A stretch of DNA of 64,000 nt from Chloroflexota bacterium (GCA_024434115.1 QMIT01000001.1:1-64000); one strand, 5' to 3'. Shown: positions 52,941-62,303, numbered from the stretch's first letter. Notes: generated from the letters alone by a model not told the origin. Program-made: numbers and translations.

Positions 52941-52967
52941 CAGACAGAGAAAAAGCTGTCTGTTTTT
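52941..52967 (+). terminator. Terminator after trxB
   Basis: CAGACAG (52941-52947), loop AGAAAAAG, CTGTCTG (52956-52962), then six T. The next 310 bases up to the palindromic repeat hold no supported gene. Confidence 0.85.
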
Positions 52968-53278
52968 TATTTATATCAAGGATGGATGTGGGAATTATTA
53001 AACGGTATGCACTTGTCAAGTGGTGTCTCGGTTATGGTGGTGGATTATAAATGTCCGAAAGGAACGCGGAATTTTGATAGAATAGGGTGAGGGCAGGAGT
53101 CTTGGGACAGAAGTATGGGTGACGGGAAGGAATGAGGAATAAAAGGTGTGCTAACTCCCCACTATCTCTCGACGCTTATCCTCTTGCCTATTGTCGGGAG
53201 GAACTTTGGGAACGAAAGCCTCGTCCCTGAACTATCCGTTAGAGTTATAGCGATTTTCAAGTAGTTGACCTATTAAAA

Positions 53279-53309
53279 CACGGGGCTAAAGCCGCCGTGC
53301 TGAATCTAG
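53279..53309 (+). repeat. 31-bp palindromic repeat, copy 1
   Basis: The core CACGGGGCTAAAGCCGCCGT folds as CACGG-GGCT-AA-AGCC-G-CCGTG, followed by CTGAATCTAG. Identical or near-identical copies lie at 54664 and 63208, all in the same orientation and all in gaps between genes. It resembles REP-type elements. Confidence 0.75.
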
Positions 53310-53363
53310 CGAAAAATATGGGACAATCAACGTGAGAACTGCTGTAGGGGAAAGGAAATCCAC

Positions 53364-54392
53364 ATGAAATCGCGTTACGGCATTGCGGTGATTTTTGGCC
53401 TTATTTTCCTCGCGTCTGCGTTTCCTTATGCTGTTTCGGCTCAAGATGACATCGCAACCCAAGCCCTTGAGGTGCGATGGACGGGTCAATGGATAAGCGT
53501 TACCAGTAGTGATGGCCTATGGTTGTTTGACGCTGAAGACTTGGAGGCCGACCCCCTGCATTATTTCGAATCCACACGCATTGTTGTTGCGGCGGTAGAC
53601 CCCGTGCGAAACCGCATGGCTGTTTATGATGAAGCGGCCCACAACCTACTCATAATCGAACCCACCACGGGTGATATTATTACCGAGATACCCACTGATT
53701 TTGCGGCGCTTGGCCTTGATGAACCAGAACCAGCGCGCGATTTGCGTTATAGCGACGATGGCAAATTGCTGGCCCTCGTTTTTCCATCGCGTATCATCAT
53801 TTATGATGCCGCGACGAGCCGTGAGCGCATTTTCTATCAAAACGATTTGTTTATCACGATAGATAGTGACGTTGAACCCGGTACATTTGTGGCTGGCACC
53901 GGATATGGGATGTTTCTCATCTATACGCCGGAAGTAGACTACGGCAGCGGTTTTTTCTCAACAGACGCGGGGCCTTCGGGCGACGAGACCATTTACCGCC
54001 TAGAAATTCTCCCGGCCACTTCGGAAGTTCTCTATCAGCAGGGAAACTCGCTTATGCGGACTGATCTGGAAACCGACGAAGCAGGTTTCAGTCCCATGAT
54101 CCCCTTATTCGATGATGGGATTTTTAACTTCGATCTCAATAATGCAGGGGATACTGTCGCTGTTACTTCGTGGGGGAAAATCATCCTCTATGACTTAGCC
54201 GCGAATGCTACCCGTTATGAAATCTCTACCGGGGAGGATAATTCTGTATTTAGCCTGTCCTTCAGCGACGATGGCAGTCAACTGGCGACGCTTGATTGGG
54301 CAGGTAATCTGCAAATTTGGGATGTGGCGACAGGTGAACTACTCACCGATGTGTACAAGTTCGACTACGGTTCTAGTGTTTGGGCGGGGTGA
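53364..54392 (+). CDS. Secreted WD40/beta-propeller-like protein
   Basis: A 342-residue protein with a Sec signal peptide (IFGLIFLASAFPYAVSAQ). It shows repeated blade-like segments such as LRYSDDGKLLALVFPSRIIIYD, NNAGDTVAVTSWGKIILYDL and SFSDDGSQLATLDWAGNLQIWD, the last a good WD40 repeat. No catalytic motif is seen. It probably serves as an extracytoplasmic binding scaffold. A palindromic repeat lies just upstream. Confidence 0.7.
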   Translation: MKSRYGIAVIFGLIFLASAFPYAVSAQDDIATQALEVRWTGQWISVTSSDGLWLFDAEDLEADPLHYFESTRIVVAAVDPVRNRMAVYDEAAHNLLIIEPTTGDIITEIPTDFAALGLDEPEPARDLRYSDDGKLLALVFPSRIIIYDAATSRERIFYQNDLFITIDSDVEPGTFVAGTGYGMFLIYTPEVDYGSGFFSTDAGPSGDETIYRLEILPATSEVLYQQGNSLMRTDLETDEAGFSPMIPLFDDGIFNFDLNNAGDTVAVTSWGKIILYDLAANATRYEISTGEDNSVFSLSFSDDGSQLATLDWAGNLQIWDVATGELLTDVYKFDYGSSVWAG

Positions 54393-54399
54393 TTTTTTT

Positions 54400-54434
54400 G
54401 GTAGTCGAGCAGGGAATCCAATTCCCCGACTACC
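54400..54434. repeat. Long hairpin after the propeller gene
   Basis: GGTAGTCG (54400-54407) pairs with CGACTACC (54427-54434), with an inner GGGAAT/ATTCCC stem. A T-run precedes it (54393-54399), so it could end transcripts on the minus strand; none of the minus-strand genes needs this. It is likely a dispersed palindrome. Confidence 0.5.
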
Positions 54435-54491
54435 AAAACCGAAACCATGTCCAACAGGGGAGTAGGCAGACTGGCTTTGATGCTGAGACAT

Positions 54492-54515
54492 GGGCGGGCA
54501 CGGCGACCCGCCCCT
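54492..54515. repeat. GC-rich palindrome GGGCGGG...CCCGCCC
   Basis: GGGCGGG (54492-54498) and CCCGCCC (54507-54513) flank CACGGCGA. Together with the hairpin at 54400 and the repeat at 54664 this shows that the 310-base gap 54393-54702 is mostly made of palindromic elements. Confidence 0.5.
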
Positions 54516-54663
54516 ACGTGATTGGGGTAGACTCATGAGGACACGGGGCGTCCGGCGTCGTTTTATAGGGAGGCATGGGTGACTCCTCCAACCTTTCGCC
54601 CATCCATCAAGGGTTTTTGGGGCGGTCTCTCCATGAATTGTCCCTTACCCAAACGCCTATGGA

Positions 54664-54694
54664 CACGGGGCTAAAGCCGCCGTGCTGAATTTAG
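54664..54694 (+). repeat. 31-bp palindromic repeat, copy 2
   Basis: Same 31-bp unit as at 53279, with one change (TTTAG in place of TCTAG at the end). Its tail provides part of the ribosome binding site TAGGAG of the next small gene. Confidence 0.75.
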
Positions 54695-54702
54695 GAGCTT
54701 TT

Positions 54703-54924
54703 ATGAGACCGGGTTCTATAGAGCAAGAGAACAACAGGGTTGACTTCAAATATATTTTGCAGGTTGTTGCTATATTACTGCTGATAGCCCTTGTCGTGTT
54801 TTTGGTTTTTATGTGGGAACTAGAGCCAGAGAATGATGGCAACAAATTAGCGCCAATTGCCACACAACGAGCATTGACCAATGAAGCCATTGAACATTTA
54901 TTGACCGAGACGCCAGTTCCCTAA
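54703..54924 (+). CDS. Small single-pass membrane protein
   Basis: A 73-residue protein with one membrane helix (YILQVVAILLLIALVVFLVFM, about 20-40), a short cytoplasmic-type start and a C-terminal tail of about 30 residues. ATG 54703 follows AGGAG by five bases. It is not recognised. Its end lies close to the convergent metallo-hydrolase-like gene. Confidence 0.55.
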   Translation: MRPGSIEQENNRVDFKYILQVVAILLLIALVVFLVFMWELEPENDGNKLAPIATQRALTNEAIEHLLTETPVP

Positions 54925-54935
54925 AAAGTGGTTCG

Positions 54936-55856
54936 TTAATCCTCGATTTCGACGCCGGGTGCTTCGTCCTCTTCCAAGATTTCGATGCCGTCCATTTCTA
55001 GGTCGCGGAATTCGTTATAGATGAATTGCAGGGCAGTACGAACGCGCTGCTGCACCATTTCGAGTTCACTTTCGAGAGGGGCGGGGAACAGGGCCAGTAG
55101 TTCGTGGACAACCAGCGCCGTTTCGGAAAGAGACCGCTGTGATTTATAGAGACTGCGTACCCGACGGCGGGCCAAACGCAAAAATTCGGAAATCGGCTCG
55201 GTGGCTTCTTTATCCGTGACATCGCCATGACCGGGAATAATGATGTCGACAGGGAAGCGCGGACGACGTAGGATATTTAGGCTTTCGAGCCATTCTTTGC
55301 TATGGTCGCTGTTGACAAAGGGGGGTGTTCCCACGACGACACTATCCCCGGTAAAAATAATGCCACGTTCGGGCCAGTGGACCCAGATCGAGCCTTTGGT
55401 CGGGCCGGGGTGGGCATAGAGATACAGGGCGGGTTTACCAAAATGCAGGACGGCCTGATGGGTGAAAGTGATATTCGGCAAGAGGAGTTGGGCCGAGCCA
55501 AAACCAGACATCTCACCGGGGTCACGGGTCAAGGCATTGACCACACTGCCCGCATACGATCCCGGAAGGCTGCTCATGGCGGTGTGGGTGGCGGCATGGG
55601 CGATTAACAAAGGGGGCTGAAACCAGAATGGCCCCAGCAGCCGATCTCGATAGGAGTCGGTCATGATGACGGCCCGAATCGGCAGGTGGGTCTGTTCGCG
55701 CAGGAAGTTTTTCCAGCGGCGGGCATCTTCCGGAAAGGGCGGGGCGTCAATCAAGACCAACCCCTCGTCGGTCAGAATCGCGCCTACATTTCCCCCTCGA
55801 AAGCCAGTTTCAACAAATACGCCGGGTACGATCTCCTGCACTACTATTCTCTCCAA
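54936..55856 (-). CDS. Metallo-beta-lactamase-fold protein lacking the HxHxDH motif
   Basis: A 306-residue protein of the MBL fold. The later motifs are present (AHPGPTKGS, FTGDSVVVG, IIPGHGDV). The first zinc motif, normally T-H-S-H-x-D-H, reads TDSYRDR (residues 66-72), with three His replaced. The fold is thus clear but canonical two-metal hydrolysis is doubtful; one metal site or a binding role is possible. A C-terminal helical extension ends in an acidic tail (EILEEDEAPGVEIED). Confidence 0.8.
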   Translation of the reverse strand: MERIVVQEIVPGVFVETGFRGGNVGAILTDEGLVLIDAPPFPEDARRWKNFLREQTHLPIRAVIMTDSYRDRLLGPFWFQPPLLIAHAATHTAMSSLPGSYAGSVVNALTRDPGEMSGFGSAQLLLPNITFTHQAVLHFGKPALYLYAHPGPTKGSIWVHWPERGIIFTGDSVVVGTPPFVNSDHSKEWLESLNILRRPRFPVDIIIPGHGDVTDKEATEPISEFLRLARRRVRSLYKSQRSLSETALVVHELLALFPAPLESELEMVQQRVRTALQFIYNEFRDLEMDGIEILEEDEAPGVEIED

Positions 55857-55859
55857 ACG

Positions 55860-56819
55860 TCAGGGCAGCGGGATTTTGAAATAACGTCGTCGTTGAATCA
55901 CCCCGCTGGCAACAGTGAACATACGGAATACGTCAATGAAGGTATCCGTCGTGCCTAATTGTGACAGAAAAACATTACGTTCCGCAACCGCTGCTAGATC
56001 AAAAAACCAATAGAGGGGCATGAGGGGCGAAATCCAGAGCTTGCTGCCGCTGTCTTCGGTGCGCTTGGTGAGATGATAATTACCATATTCACCCCGCACG
56101 GCAGAGATGACCGAGGAACTTATCACACTGGGGTCTTGGTGGGGTTTGCCCTGTACGTATAAGGTCGCATCCTCGTAGAGTTGATAACTTTCCATTGCTT
56201 TGACGAGCGAACACGCGCCATAAAATGCGCCCGCTTGGGTTAACTCGGCGATATTTTCGAGGACGTGGGCATAAGTGATGGCTAATTCCGCGCCAAACCC
56301 GACACAGGCTTGGATTTTGAGCGGAATTTCTTTTAGGGCGTTGACGACATAGAGCGAGGTTGAATCTTCCAACGGTGTGCCGAGTTCGAATTCATCACCA
56401 AAAATGAGGCTGTCTACCCCGCCGTCTATCAATAAGATGCCATCAATATTCAGATGTTTGACAAGGGCGCGGTAATTTTCTAGGAGGGGGCGTACGCCCG
56501 TTTTGGCAAATAACCAAATGGGCACATCCTCACCGCGCTTGAGTTTGAACCACTCGGAGAGGTAGCCTTCAGGGTAGTAGATGTGAAAGCCTTCGACCTC
56601 ACCCTGTACGCCAATGCAGGTGTCGGTCAGCCATTCGCCGTGCTTGAGGGCCATGACATCGGTAAAACTGTAGCTGGCAAGGTGGACGTTTTGCCCGAAT
56701 TTTTTGAGTTCAAAATAGATGGGCAGGCCGCTAAAAATATCAAATCCGCCACCCATGCCAGCGATCAGGAGGTTTTTGCATTTTAGGAGTTGCTCGTAGA
56801 TGGGGAGGTTGAGTTGCAT
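55860..56819 (-). CDS. DUF1152 domain-containing protein
   Basis: A 319-residue soluble protein. LLIAGMGGGFDIFSGLPIYFEL near the start and ILLIDGGVDSLIFGDEFELGTPLEDS near the middle are the glycine- and acid-rich motifs of the DUF1152 family, whose function is unknown. I chose the ATG at 56819 (MQLNLPIYEQLL); 56843 is also in frame and overlaps the upstream gene. It lies three bases before the MBL-fold gene, so the two may work together. Confidence 0.7.
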   Translation of the reverse strand: MQLNLPIYEQLLKCKNLLIAGMGGGFDIFSGLPIYFELKKFGQNVHLASYSFTDVMALKHGEWLTDTCIGVQGEVEGFHIYYPEGYLSEWFKLKRGEDVPIWLFAKTGVRPLLENYRALVKHLNIDGILLIDGGVDSLIFGDEFELGTPLEDSTSLYVVNALKEIPLKIQACVGFGAELAITYAHVLENIAELTQAGAFYGACSLVKAMESYQLYEDATLYVQGKPHQDPSVISSSVISAVRGEYGNYHLTKRTEDSGSKLWISPLMPLYWFFDLAAVAERNVFLSQLGTTDTFIDVFRMFTVASGVIQRRRYFKIPLP

Positions 56820-56824
56820 TGGGT

Positions 56825-58888
56825 TTAGAATCTGACCTCCCATATACTAACCATGCCGTTTTCATGGACGATTCCCAATCGGCTTCCGTCTGGCGACCAT
56901 GCTAATGCCACAAGCCTATCTTCTAGTCGGGTTTCGCTCAGTATCCTGTTATTTTCTACATCCCAAAGGTAAAGGGTATGGGTTGAGGCGAAGGCCACTA
57001 TTTTGCTATCAGGATGCCATACAGCATATATCGGATTATTTTTCTCAGCGATTGCTGAATCAGCTATTTTATTGCCTGTTATAGAGTCAAGAACCCGTAT
57101 CGCTCCAAAATGTGCAACCAGTAATTTCTCGCCACTGGGACTCCATTCCAGATAGTAGCCTCCAGTATCGCTCGTAGTTATTTTTTGAGATGGATTTTGT
57201 GAAATATTCCAGATATAAACGGGGTCATGACCAAAAGGATCAAGTGTTGCAAGCATAGAACTATCAGGACTCCAAGCGACCATCCCCATTTCACCATCTT
57301 CGACATGCAATGTCATCAAAACATCTTGCGTGGATATGTCCAAAATATTCACTTGATTGGCGGTATCAAGGAGCGGAGAGTATTCTGCCAAATAACGTAA
57401 ATTGGGACTGGGTTCAGCCATTGGGGTAAGGTCGTATCCCTCTGATGTCTGCCAATATAAACGCCCCAACGATAGCCCATTAGTGGGATTCCATCGCTCA
57501 ATAACTGAGAAATTTCGCCCAATCCAAAAATGCTGTGAGACTGTCAAAATAGTATTGGATTCAGCATCCCAAATCAATTTTGCGGGGCCGGGGCGATAGT
57601 GAATAGCATTCTCTTCATACTCATACCAATCATTATTTACTGACCAAACAGGATTTGTCGGTTTTCCGTTACTGATGTCCCACAATTCCAGTGGGTAATT
57701 GGCTGGGCCATTACCTGCTAATACGATTTGCTGGCTATTAGGACTCCATATAATCGCTGTCGGAGTAATTATGTTTTCCACTGCGGTTGCACTGATGACA
57801 TCGCCATTCTCAGGGTTAATTGTCAGGCTATAATTTCTTTCAGAAGTAGCATTTAAGTTTCCATCTTGCCATACAAGCTTTGTCAGACGCTGCGAAAAAG
57901 TCCGACGGTAAGCCATTTCCCCTGTGACCGCATCCCAATAATAGAGATAGCTTCTCGGGATGGTTGGAAATGTTTCTTGTGAATACAACGAGATTACGTG
58001 CTGGTTATCAATGCTCCACACGGCATTAATTTCACCTAAAGGTGTGGAATTGAGATAAAAAATATCTTGAGACTCAAACCAATTCAGCAATTCTCCGGTT
58101 TGGGTATCCCAAGTGCGGACACCATCCGTCAATCGCTTTCCATCTTTGCTCCAAACAAAAACGGGAGTGCCGGGGTCGGTGCGGCTATCTACAAGTTCTA
58201 CAATCAATTGATCTGATGCTGTGTCGAATATGCCGTAAAAAGTGGATGCACTAGACCTTAATGAATAGAGTAACGCTGCAAATTGTGACCCATCTGGACT
58301 CCAATACAAGGATGTATAGGCGACTTCCAAACGTTTGCCATAAACATATTTTTTGTCAGATGTATCGTAGGTCATATGAGCGAACAAGTGTGTGAAGACC
58401 AAATTTCCGGAGGGCATATCAAAAACCTTGCCCTCAATTCCAATCCAATGACCATTTGGATGCCATTTAAATCCCCAATGCCATGCTTGCTGTTTTTCTA
58501 TTTGAAGTATTCTCTCCCCCTGACGCCCATCTTTAGAGATAGACCATACTTCTATGGTCTGCCATGCTTCGTCGGTTGTATGTGGATACCGCAATGCAAG
58601 GTATTCCCCGGTGGGACTCCAAGACGTCTCGAAAGCGCCTCTATAATTGAATGGGAGTTGGATTAGAAAACCCACTTCTCCATTTGGCATAACAATTTGA
58701 GTGCCAGTTGCTAAAGGACGGGCGACTATTTTTGTCTGACTATTTGGACGAGCGACATCATGAAGTACAGGCGCTCCTAAATTAAACAAGTGTACAAGGT
58801 GGGGCGATTGGGCAGCTTGTGAACGGGGTTGACCAAAGGCCATCACCAATAGTACGCATACGACCAGAACTGAGACTTTAGGTTTCAT
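56825..58888 (-). CDS. Secreted multi-blade WD40-type propeller protein
   Basis: A 687-residue protein with a Sec signal peptide (VSVLVVCVLLVMAFGQPRSQAAQ). At least ten blade-like repeats with the pattern (W)SPDG/NS...ALRYP or similar are visible, for example TSWSPTGEYLALRYP, LYWSPDGSQFAALLYS, IIWSPNSQQIVLAG and LAWSPDGSRLGIVHENGMVSIWEV. These are tandem YVTN/WD40-like blades forming one or two propellers. No enzyme motif is seen. The ATG at 58888 (MKPKVSVLV) is preferred over 58915. Confidence 0.75.
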   Translation of the reverse strand: MKPKVSVLVVCVLLVMAFGQPRSQAAQSPHLVHLFNLGAPVLHDVARPNSQTKIVARPLATGTQIVMPNGEVGFLIQLPFNYRGAFETSWSPTGEYLALRYPHTTDEAWQTIEVWSISKDGRQGERILQIEKQQAWHWGFKWHPNGHWIGIEGKVFDMPSGNLVFTHLFAHMTYDTSDKKYVYGKRLEVAYTSLYWSPDGSQFAALLYSLRSSASTFYGIFDTASDQLIVELVDSRTDPGTPVFVWSKDGKRLTDGVRTWDTQTGELLNWFESQDIFYLNSTPLGEINAVWSIDNQHVISLYSQETFPTIPRSYLYYWDAVTGEMAYRRTFSQRLTKLVWQDGNLNATSERNYSLTINPENGDVISATAVENIITPTAIIWSPNSQQIVLAGNGPANYPLELWDISNGKPTNPVWSVNNDWYEYEENAIHYRPGPAKLIWDAESNTILTVSQHFWIGRNFSVIERWNPTNGLSLGRLYWQTSEGYDLTPMAEPSPNLRYLAEYSPLLDTANQVNILDISTQDVLMTLHVEDGEMGMVAWSPDSSMLATLDPFGHDPVYIWNISQNPSQKITTSDTGGYYLEWSPSGEKLLVAHFGAIRVLDSITGNKIADSAIAEKNNPIYAVWHPDSKIVAFASTHTLYLWDVENNRILSETRLEDRLVALAWSPDGSRLGIVHENGMVSIWEVRF

Positions 58889-58926
58889 CAGCCTATCTTT
58901 TTCTGCCACCCCCAAAATACTTTAAT

Positions 58927-60144
58927 TCAAATGCTTGCGGCTACGAACGCAATTGCATCCTCAATTTGCTCCCCAGTTGCTGGGACACCGCCGCCTTGTG
59001 CCAGATTGGGACGACCCCCGCCGCGCTCTGAACCCAATTGGGAGAGGGCTTGTTTCAGGAGGGGCACGACATCGAGATTGACATCTTCGGAACGGGCAAA
59101 GACGAGGTGGGCTTTTTCGCCTGCCAAGCCCAACAAGACGACAACACCACGATAGTTGGTGGTCAGTTGACTGGCAAGCTGCTGCAACTCATTGGAGGGG
59201 CGGCCTTCAAAAACTTGTTGGATGATTGTCGGGGTGCGGCCTTCGCTATAAGCGTGATTCCAGAGGGCCTCGACTTCGTAAGCCATTAATTGTTCACGGG
59301 CGGCTTTGAGGGCGCGGCTGAGGTCTTTGTTTTCATCACGCAGCTTGCCCAAGACATCCGGCAAATTGGCATAGCCAGTCGTGAATTGGGCGGCGAGATC
59401 ATTCAGAAGATTATTTTTGTCACGGTAGTCAGCAAGGGCACGATCTCCACAACGGAACTCGATGCGGGTGGTATCGGCTTTTTTGTCGGCGCGAAGGACT
59501 TTAATCAGGCCAATTTCGGCGGTATGGGCGACATGGGTGCCACCACAGGCTGTTAAGTCGAAGCCGCCAATATCCACCACCCGTACCGCCCCGGTCACTT
59601 TTTCCGAAATCTTACGGAGGGATAGGTTGGCTAATTCATCGGGTTCGGGAAACCATGACCAGACAGGCCGATTTTCACTCACGATTTGATTGGCAAGGTC
59701 TTCGGCAGCATCAATTTTGGCGGGGGTCAGATCACCACGATTGAGGTCAATCGTCACGCTGTTTTCGCTGAGATGAAAGCCGATGGTTTCCGCGCCAGCC
59801 ACTTCGATAAAGGCACGAGTCAAAATATGCTGGCCGCTGTGGTGGCGCATGTGATCGAAACGCCGCGTCCAATTCACCCGCCCCTGCACGCTTTCGGCTT
59901 CAATGGGGTTTTCGGTGACATGCAGCACGACATCCCCCTCCACCGCAACATCCAACACGGGGATGGTGTTGAGTGTGCCGACATCAAAGGGCTGACCGCC
60001 GCTGGTGGGATAGAAGGCGCTGCGGGTGAGGACGACGGCAGGGCTGCCATTGAGTTGGGTGTGGTCTATCACCTCGGCGTCGAAATTGAGCAAATAGGAG
60101 TCGTGGTAATAAAGGCGTTCGGTTTTGGCGGGTTTAGCGGGCAT
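58927..60144 (-). CDS. Alanyl-tRNA editing protein, AlaX-L type with DHHA1 domain
   Basis: A 405-residue trans-editing protein that removes wrongly attached Ser or Gly from tRNA-Ala. The zinc motif is split as HHSGQHIL (near 103) and CGGTH (near 200), and the start contains the TRSAFYPTSGGQPFD segment of AlaRS editing domains. The C-terminal 160 residues are a DHHA1-like domain rich in Gly near the end (GSERGGGRPNLAQGGG). The ATG at 60144 overlaps the XdhC gene end by eleven bases. Confidence 0.88.
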   Translation of the reverse strand: MPAKPAKTERLYYHDSYLLNFDAEVIDHTQLNGSPAVVLTRSAFYPTSGGQPFDVGTLNTIPVLDVAVEGDVVLHVTENPIEAESVQGRVNWTRRFDHMRHHSGQHILTRAFIEVAGAETIGFHLSENSVTIDLNRGDLTPAKIDAAEDLANQIVSENRPVWSWFPEPDELANLSLRKISEKVTGAVRVVDIGGFDLTACGGTHVAHTAEIGLIKVLRADKKADTTRIEFRCGDRALADYRDKNNLLNDLAAQFTTGYANLPDVLGKLRDENKDLSRALKAAREQLMAYEVEALWNHAYSEGRTPTIIQQVFEGRPSNELQQLASQLTTNYRGVVVLLGLAGEKAHLVFARSEDVNLDVVPLLKQALSQLGSERGGGRPNLAQGGGVPATGEQIEDAIAFVAASI

Positions 60145-60922
60145 TGGTTCCTCGGTAGTGTTGAATAATTTCAGCCATGATGCTGACGGCGATTTCCTGC
60201 GGCGTCTCGGCGGCAATGTCGAGGCCGATGGGGGAGTGGACACGCTGGACGGCCTCCTCCGATACCCCTTGTTCCAATAAGGCCTTTTCGGTGAGCGCCC
60301 AACGCCGTTTTGAGCCGATTAAGCCAATATAGGCCGCTTGGCTTTGCAGCAGCGGGGGGAATAATTGGATGTCCACTGGTAGGCCGCGTGTGACAGCCGC
60401 AATAAAGGTGCGCGGGCCGATTTCGATTTGTTGGAGGAGGGCGGTGGGGGCGACGGGATAATAGCCGTCCATGTCGGGAATGGCTTCGGGGGTGCAGAGT
60501 TCGGCGCGATCATCGCTGACCACGACGCGGAAACCCGACCATTTGGCTAATTGGGCCAACGCCTTGCCGACGTGTCCACAGCCAATGACAAGCACAGTAG
60601 GGACAAAGCCGATTGGCTCCAAAAATATTTCAACCGTGCCGCCGCAGATGCCGGGGTCACCTTGCGTTAGGTCGCTGAGGCGATAGATCAGCATTTTGGT
60701 GTCACCGGAGCGCATGACGGCTTGGGCTTCTTCGACGACTTGCGATTCCATCAGGCCGCCGCCGATTGTGCCGACGATGGTTTTGTCGGGCCAGATGAGC
60801 ATCTTGCTACCTGCTTGACGGGGGACAGAACCCTGTGTGCGGATGACGGTGGCGAGGGCGGCGATTTTGCCCTCCTGCTCGGCTTGGAGGAGGGCTTCAT
60901 AGACGGCGGGTGCTTCACTCAT
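60134..60922 (-). CDS. XdhC family protein (Mo-hydroxylase maturation)
   Basis: A 262-residue protein that loads or sulfurates molybdenum cofactor for xanthine dehydrogenase-type enzymes. The N-terminal XdhC_CoxI domain has TVIRTQGSVPRQAGSKMLI and GTIGGGLME, and GICGGTVEIFLEPI follows. The C-terminal Rossmann part has VLVIGCGHVGKALAQLA and GLIGSKRRWA. A Mo-hydroxylase large-subunit gene end lies 2.5 kb upstream on the same strand, likely its client. Confidence 0.88.
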   Translation of the reverse strand: MSEAPAVYEALLQAEQEGKIAALATVIRTQGSVPRQAGSKMLIWPDKTIVGTIGGGLMESQVVEEAQAVMRSGDTKMLIYRLSDLTQGDPGICGGTVEIFLEPIGFVPTVLVIGCGHVGKALAQLAKWSGFRVVVSDDRAELCTPEAIPDMDGYYPVAPTALLQQIEIGPRTFIAAVTRGLPVDIQLFPPLLQSQAAYIGLIGSKRRWALTEKALLEQGVSEEAVQRVHSPIGLDIAAETPQEIAVSIMAEIIQHYRGTNAR

Positions 60923-60925
60923 GAT

Positions 60926-61426
60926 TTACGATTTTTTCCATTTGCGTATCTCTTTGTTCGCCCAATTATAATGGCTCGAGGTGCATGAGCCGAGATAGGA
61001 AACAAAGGGTAGTTTCTTTGTCCATTTATAATACCCCGGTGTGAACATTTCTTCCGCTGACATTTCTCCAATGGCCTCCAACATACGGCGGTGGGAGGCA
61101 TAAAAATCACCTAATACTTCCTCTAAGGTGCGCTCGTGGTGCTGCTCGTAAATGCGCTGGTTGAGTTGGGGAAGCTGCTGCCAATTAAATTCTGCGGAGG
61201 GAGTTTTGGGAATATCGCCATGTTTGCCTACTGTGTACCAATTCAAGACCATCTCCTGCCATGCAAAAAGATGGGCCAAAATATCTTTGACCGACCATTC
61301 ACCACACACCCCGGCGTCTTCCATTTCGCTTCTATCTATACGGGCAAGGGTTTTTTGTAGGGCGTCCCATTCTTTTTGAATATGGGCAAATAATTCCTCT
61401 TTAGTGGTGAGATTTTTGACCGACAT
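60926..61426 (-). CDS. ClbS/DfsB (DinB-like) four-helix bundle protein
   Basis: A 166-residue protein starting TKEELFAHIQKEWDALQKTLARI, with GEWSVKDILAHLFAWQEMVLNWY (about 42-64), a hallmark of the DfsB/ClbS branch of DinB-like proteins, and SYLGSCTSSHYNWANKEI at the end. Relatives include a colibactin self-protection protein, but most members have no known role. Confidence 0.8.
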   Translation of the reverse strand: MSVKNLTTKEELFAHIQKEWDALQKTLARIDRSEMEDAGVCGEWSVKDILAHLFAWQEMVLNWYTVGKHGDIPKTPSAEFNWQQLPQLNQRIYEQHHERTLEEVLGDFYASHRRMLEAIGEMSAEEMFTPGYYKWTKKLPFVSYLGSCTSSHYNWANKEIRKWKKS

Positions 61427-61502
61427 GCCGCGCCTCCATTGTTTGTGAAATATGGAACAATGAAGGGAATTATAACATATGTTCTATGAAGGCGGCAAAC
61501 GG

Positions 61503-61814
61503 TTACTCACAATAGAATGCGCCTTTTTTGTCGAATAGACGGGCAAAACCGGAGTAGGGCGCAAGGGGGATGAGGTCGAAGGTGATGAGGTCTTCGCGGA
61601 CTAGGGGCAGGGTATCCAAAAATGATTGAGCTTCCTCAAGGGTGGCACATTCCAAAATCAGGACGGCGGTGTGTTCGTCGGGGCGGAAATATAATTCGCG
61701 GATGACCCCGGCTTGCTGCAATTCCCATGCGCGGGCGGCTTCGGCCTTTAGGAATGGCTTAAATTGGTCGGGAGTGACGCCGGGGGTTTCTTTTTCAAGG
61801 GCTAGGATTTTCAC
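61503..61814 (-). CDS. Muconolactone isomerase/YciI-like small protein
   Basis: A 103-residue ferredoxin-like-fold protein that begins VKILALEKETPGVTPDQF and ends YSGFARLFDKKG. The regular pattern LKAEAARAWELQQAGVIRELYFRPD is shared by a family of stand-alone dimeric alpha-beta barrel proteins of unclear role. GTG 61814 is taken as start because relatives start at this place; an ATG at 61853 would add 13 residues. Confidence 0.65.
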   Translation of the reverse strand: MKILALEKETPGVTPDQFKPFLKAEAARAWELQQAGVIRELYFRPDEHTAVLILECATLEEAQSFLDTLPLVREDLITFDLIPLAPYSGFARLFDKKGAFYCE

Positions 61815-61862
61815 TCTTGAATAATTTCTCCATTTCACGGTTATACATGCCAATATTGATTG

Positions 61863-62303
61863 TTAATCTATGGATAGACTACATAGGAACCAGCCGTCTT
61901 CCAGTTTATGCCAGAGTGTCCCGCCTAAACCATCAGGTAAATTAAAACTGTCATATTGTTTTTTAGACGGCATATAACAAAACAAGTCACCTCCAAACGG
62001 GTTTCGTGTGTCAACAAAATAGACCTCACCGACTTTATCATAGCAAGTGTGAACCGATTGTTGACCAATCCAGTCTTGGAGTTCCTGCGTTAATGATACG
62101 CTGACACAAACAGGTCTGTTTTCTGGGATTGGTGCTCCTTGAACTAGGGTAACGACTTGGCTAAACTCCGACTTGTGTTCTCGAAAAAAGTTTTTTTCTT
62201 CTCGATTTTCAGTCAATAAGCGGTAGAAAATGTATACGCTACAAGCCAACGTGACAATCAAGACAGCACCTATAAAAATAAGAAACCAGCGTTTAGCGGT
62301 CAT
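61863..62303 (-). CDS. Hypothetical membrane-anchored protein
   Basis: A 146-residue protein with one N-terminal membrane helix (FLIFIGAVLIVTLACSVYIFY) and an exported domain with four Cys (for example SVHTCYDKVG, GDLFCYMPSKK). I do not recognise it. It lies between two other small minus-strand genes without clear operon ties. Confidence 0.6.
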   Translation of the reverse strand: MTAKRWFLIFIGAVLIVTLACSVYIFYRLLTENREEKNFFREHKSEFSQVVTLVQGAPIPENRPVCVSVSLTQELQDWIGQQSVHTCYDKVGEVYFVDTRNPFGGDLFCYMPSKKQYDSFNLPDGLGGTLWHKLEDGWFLCSLSID

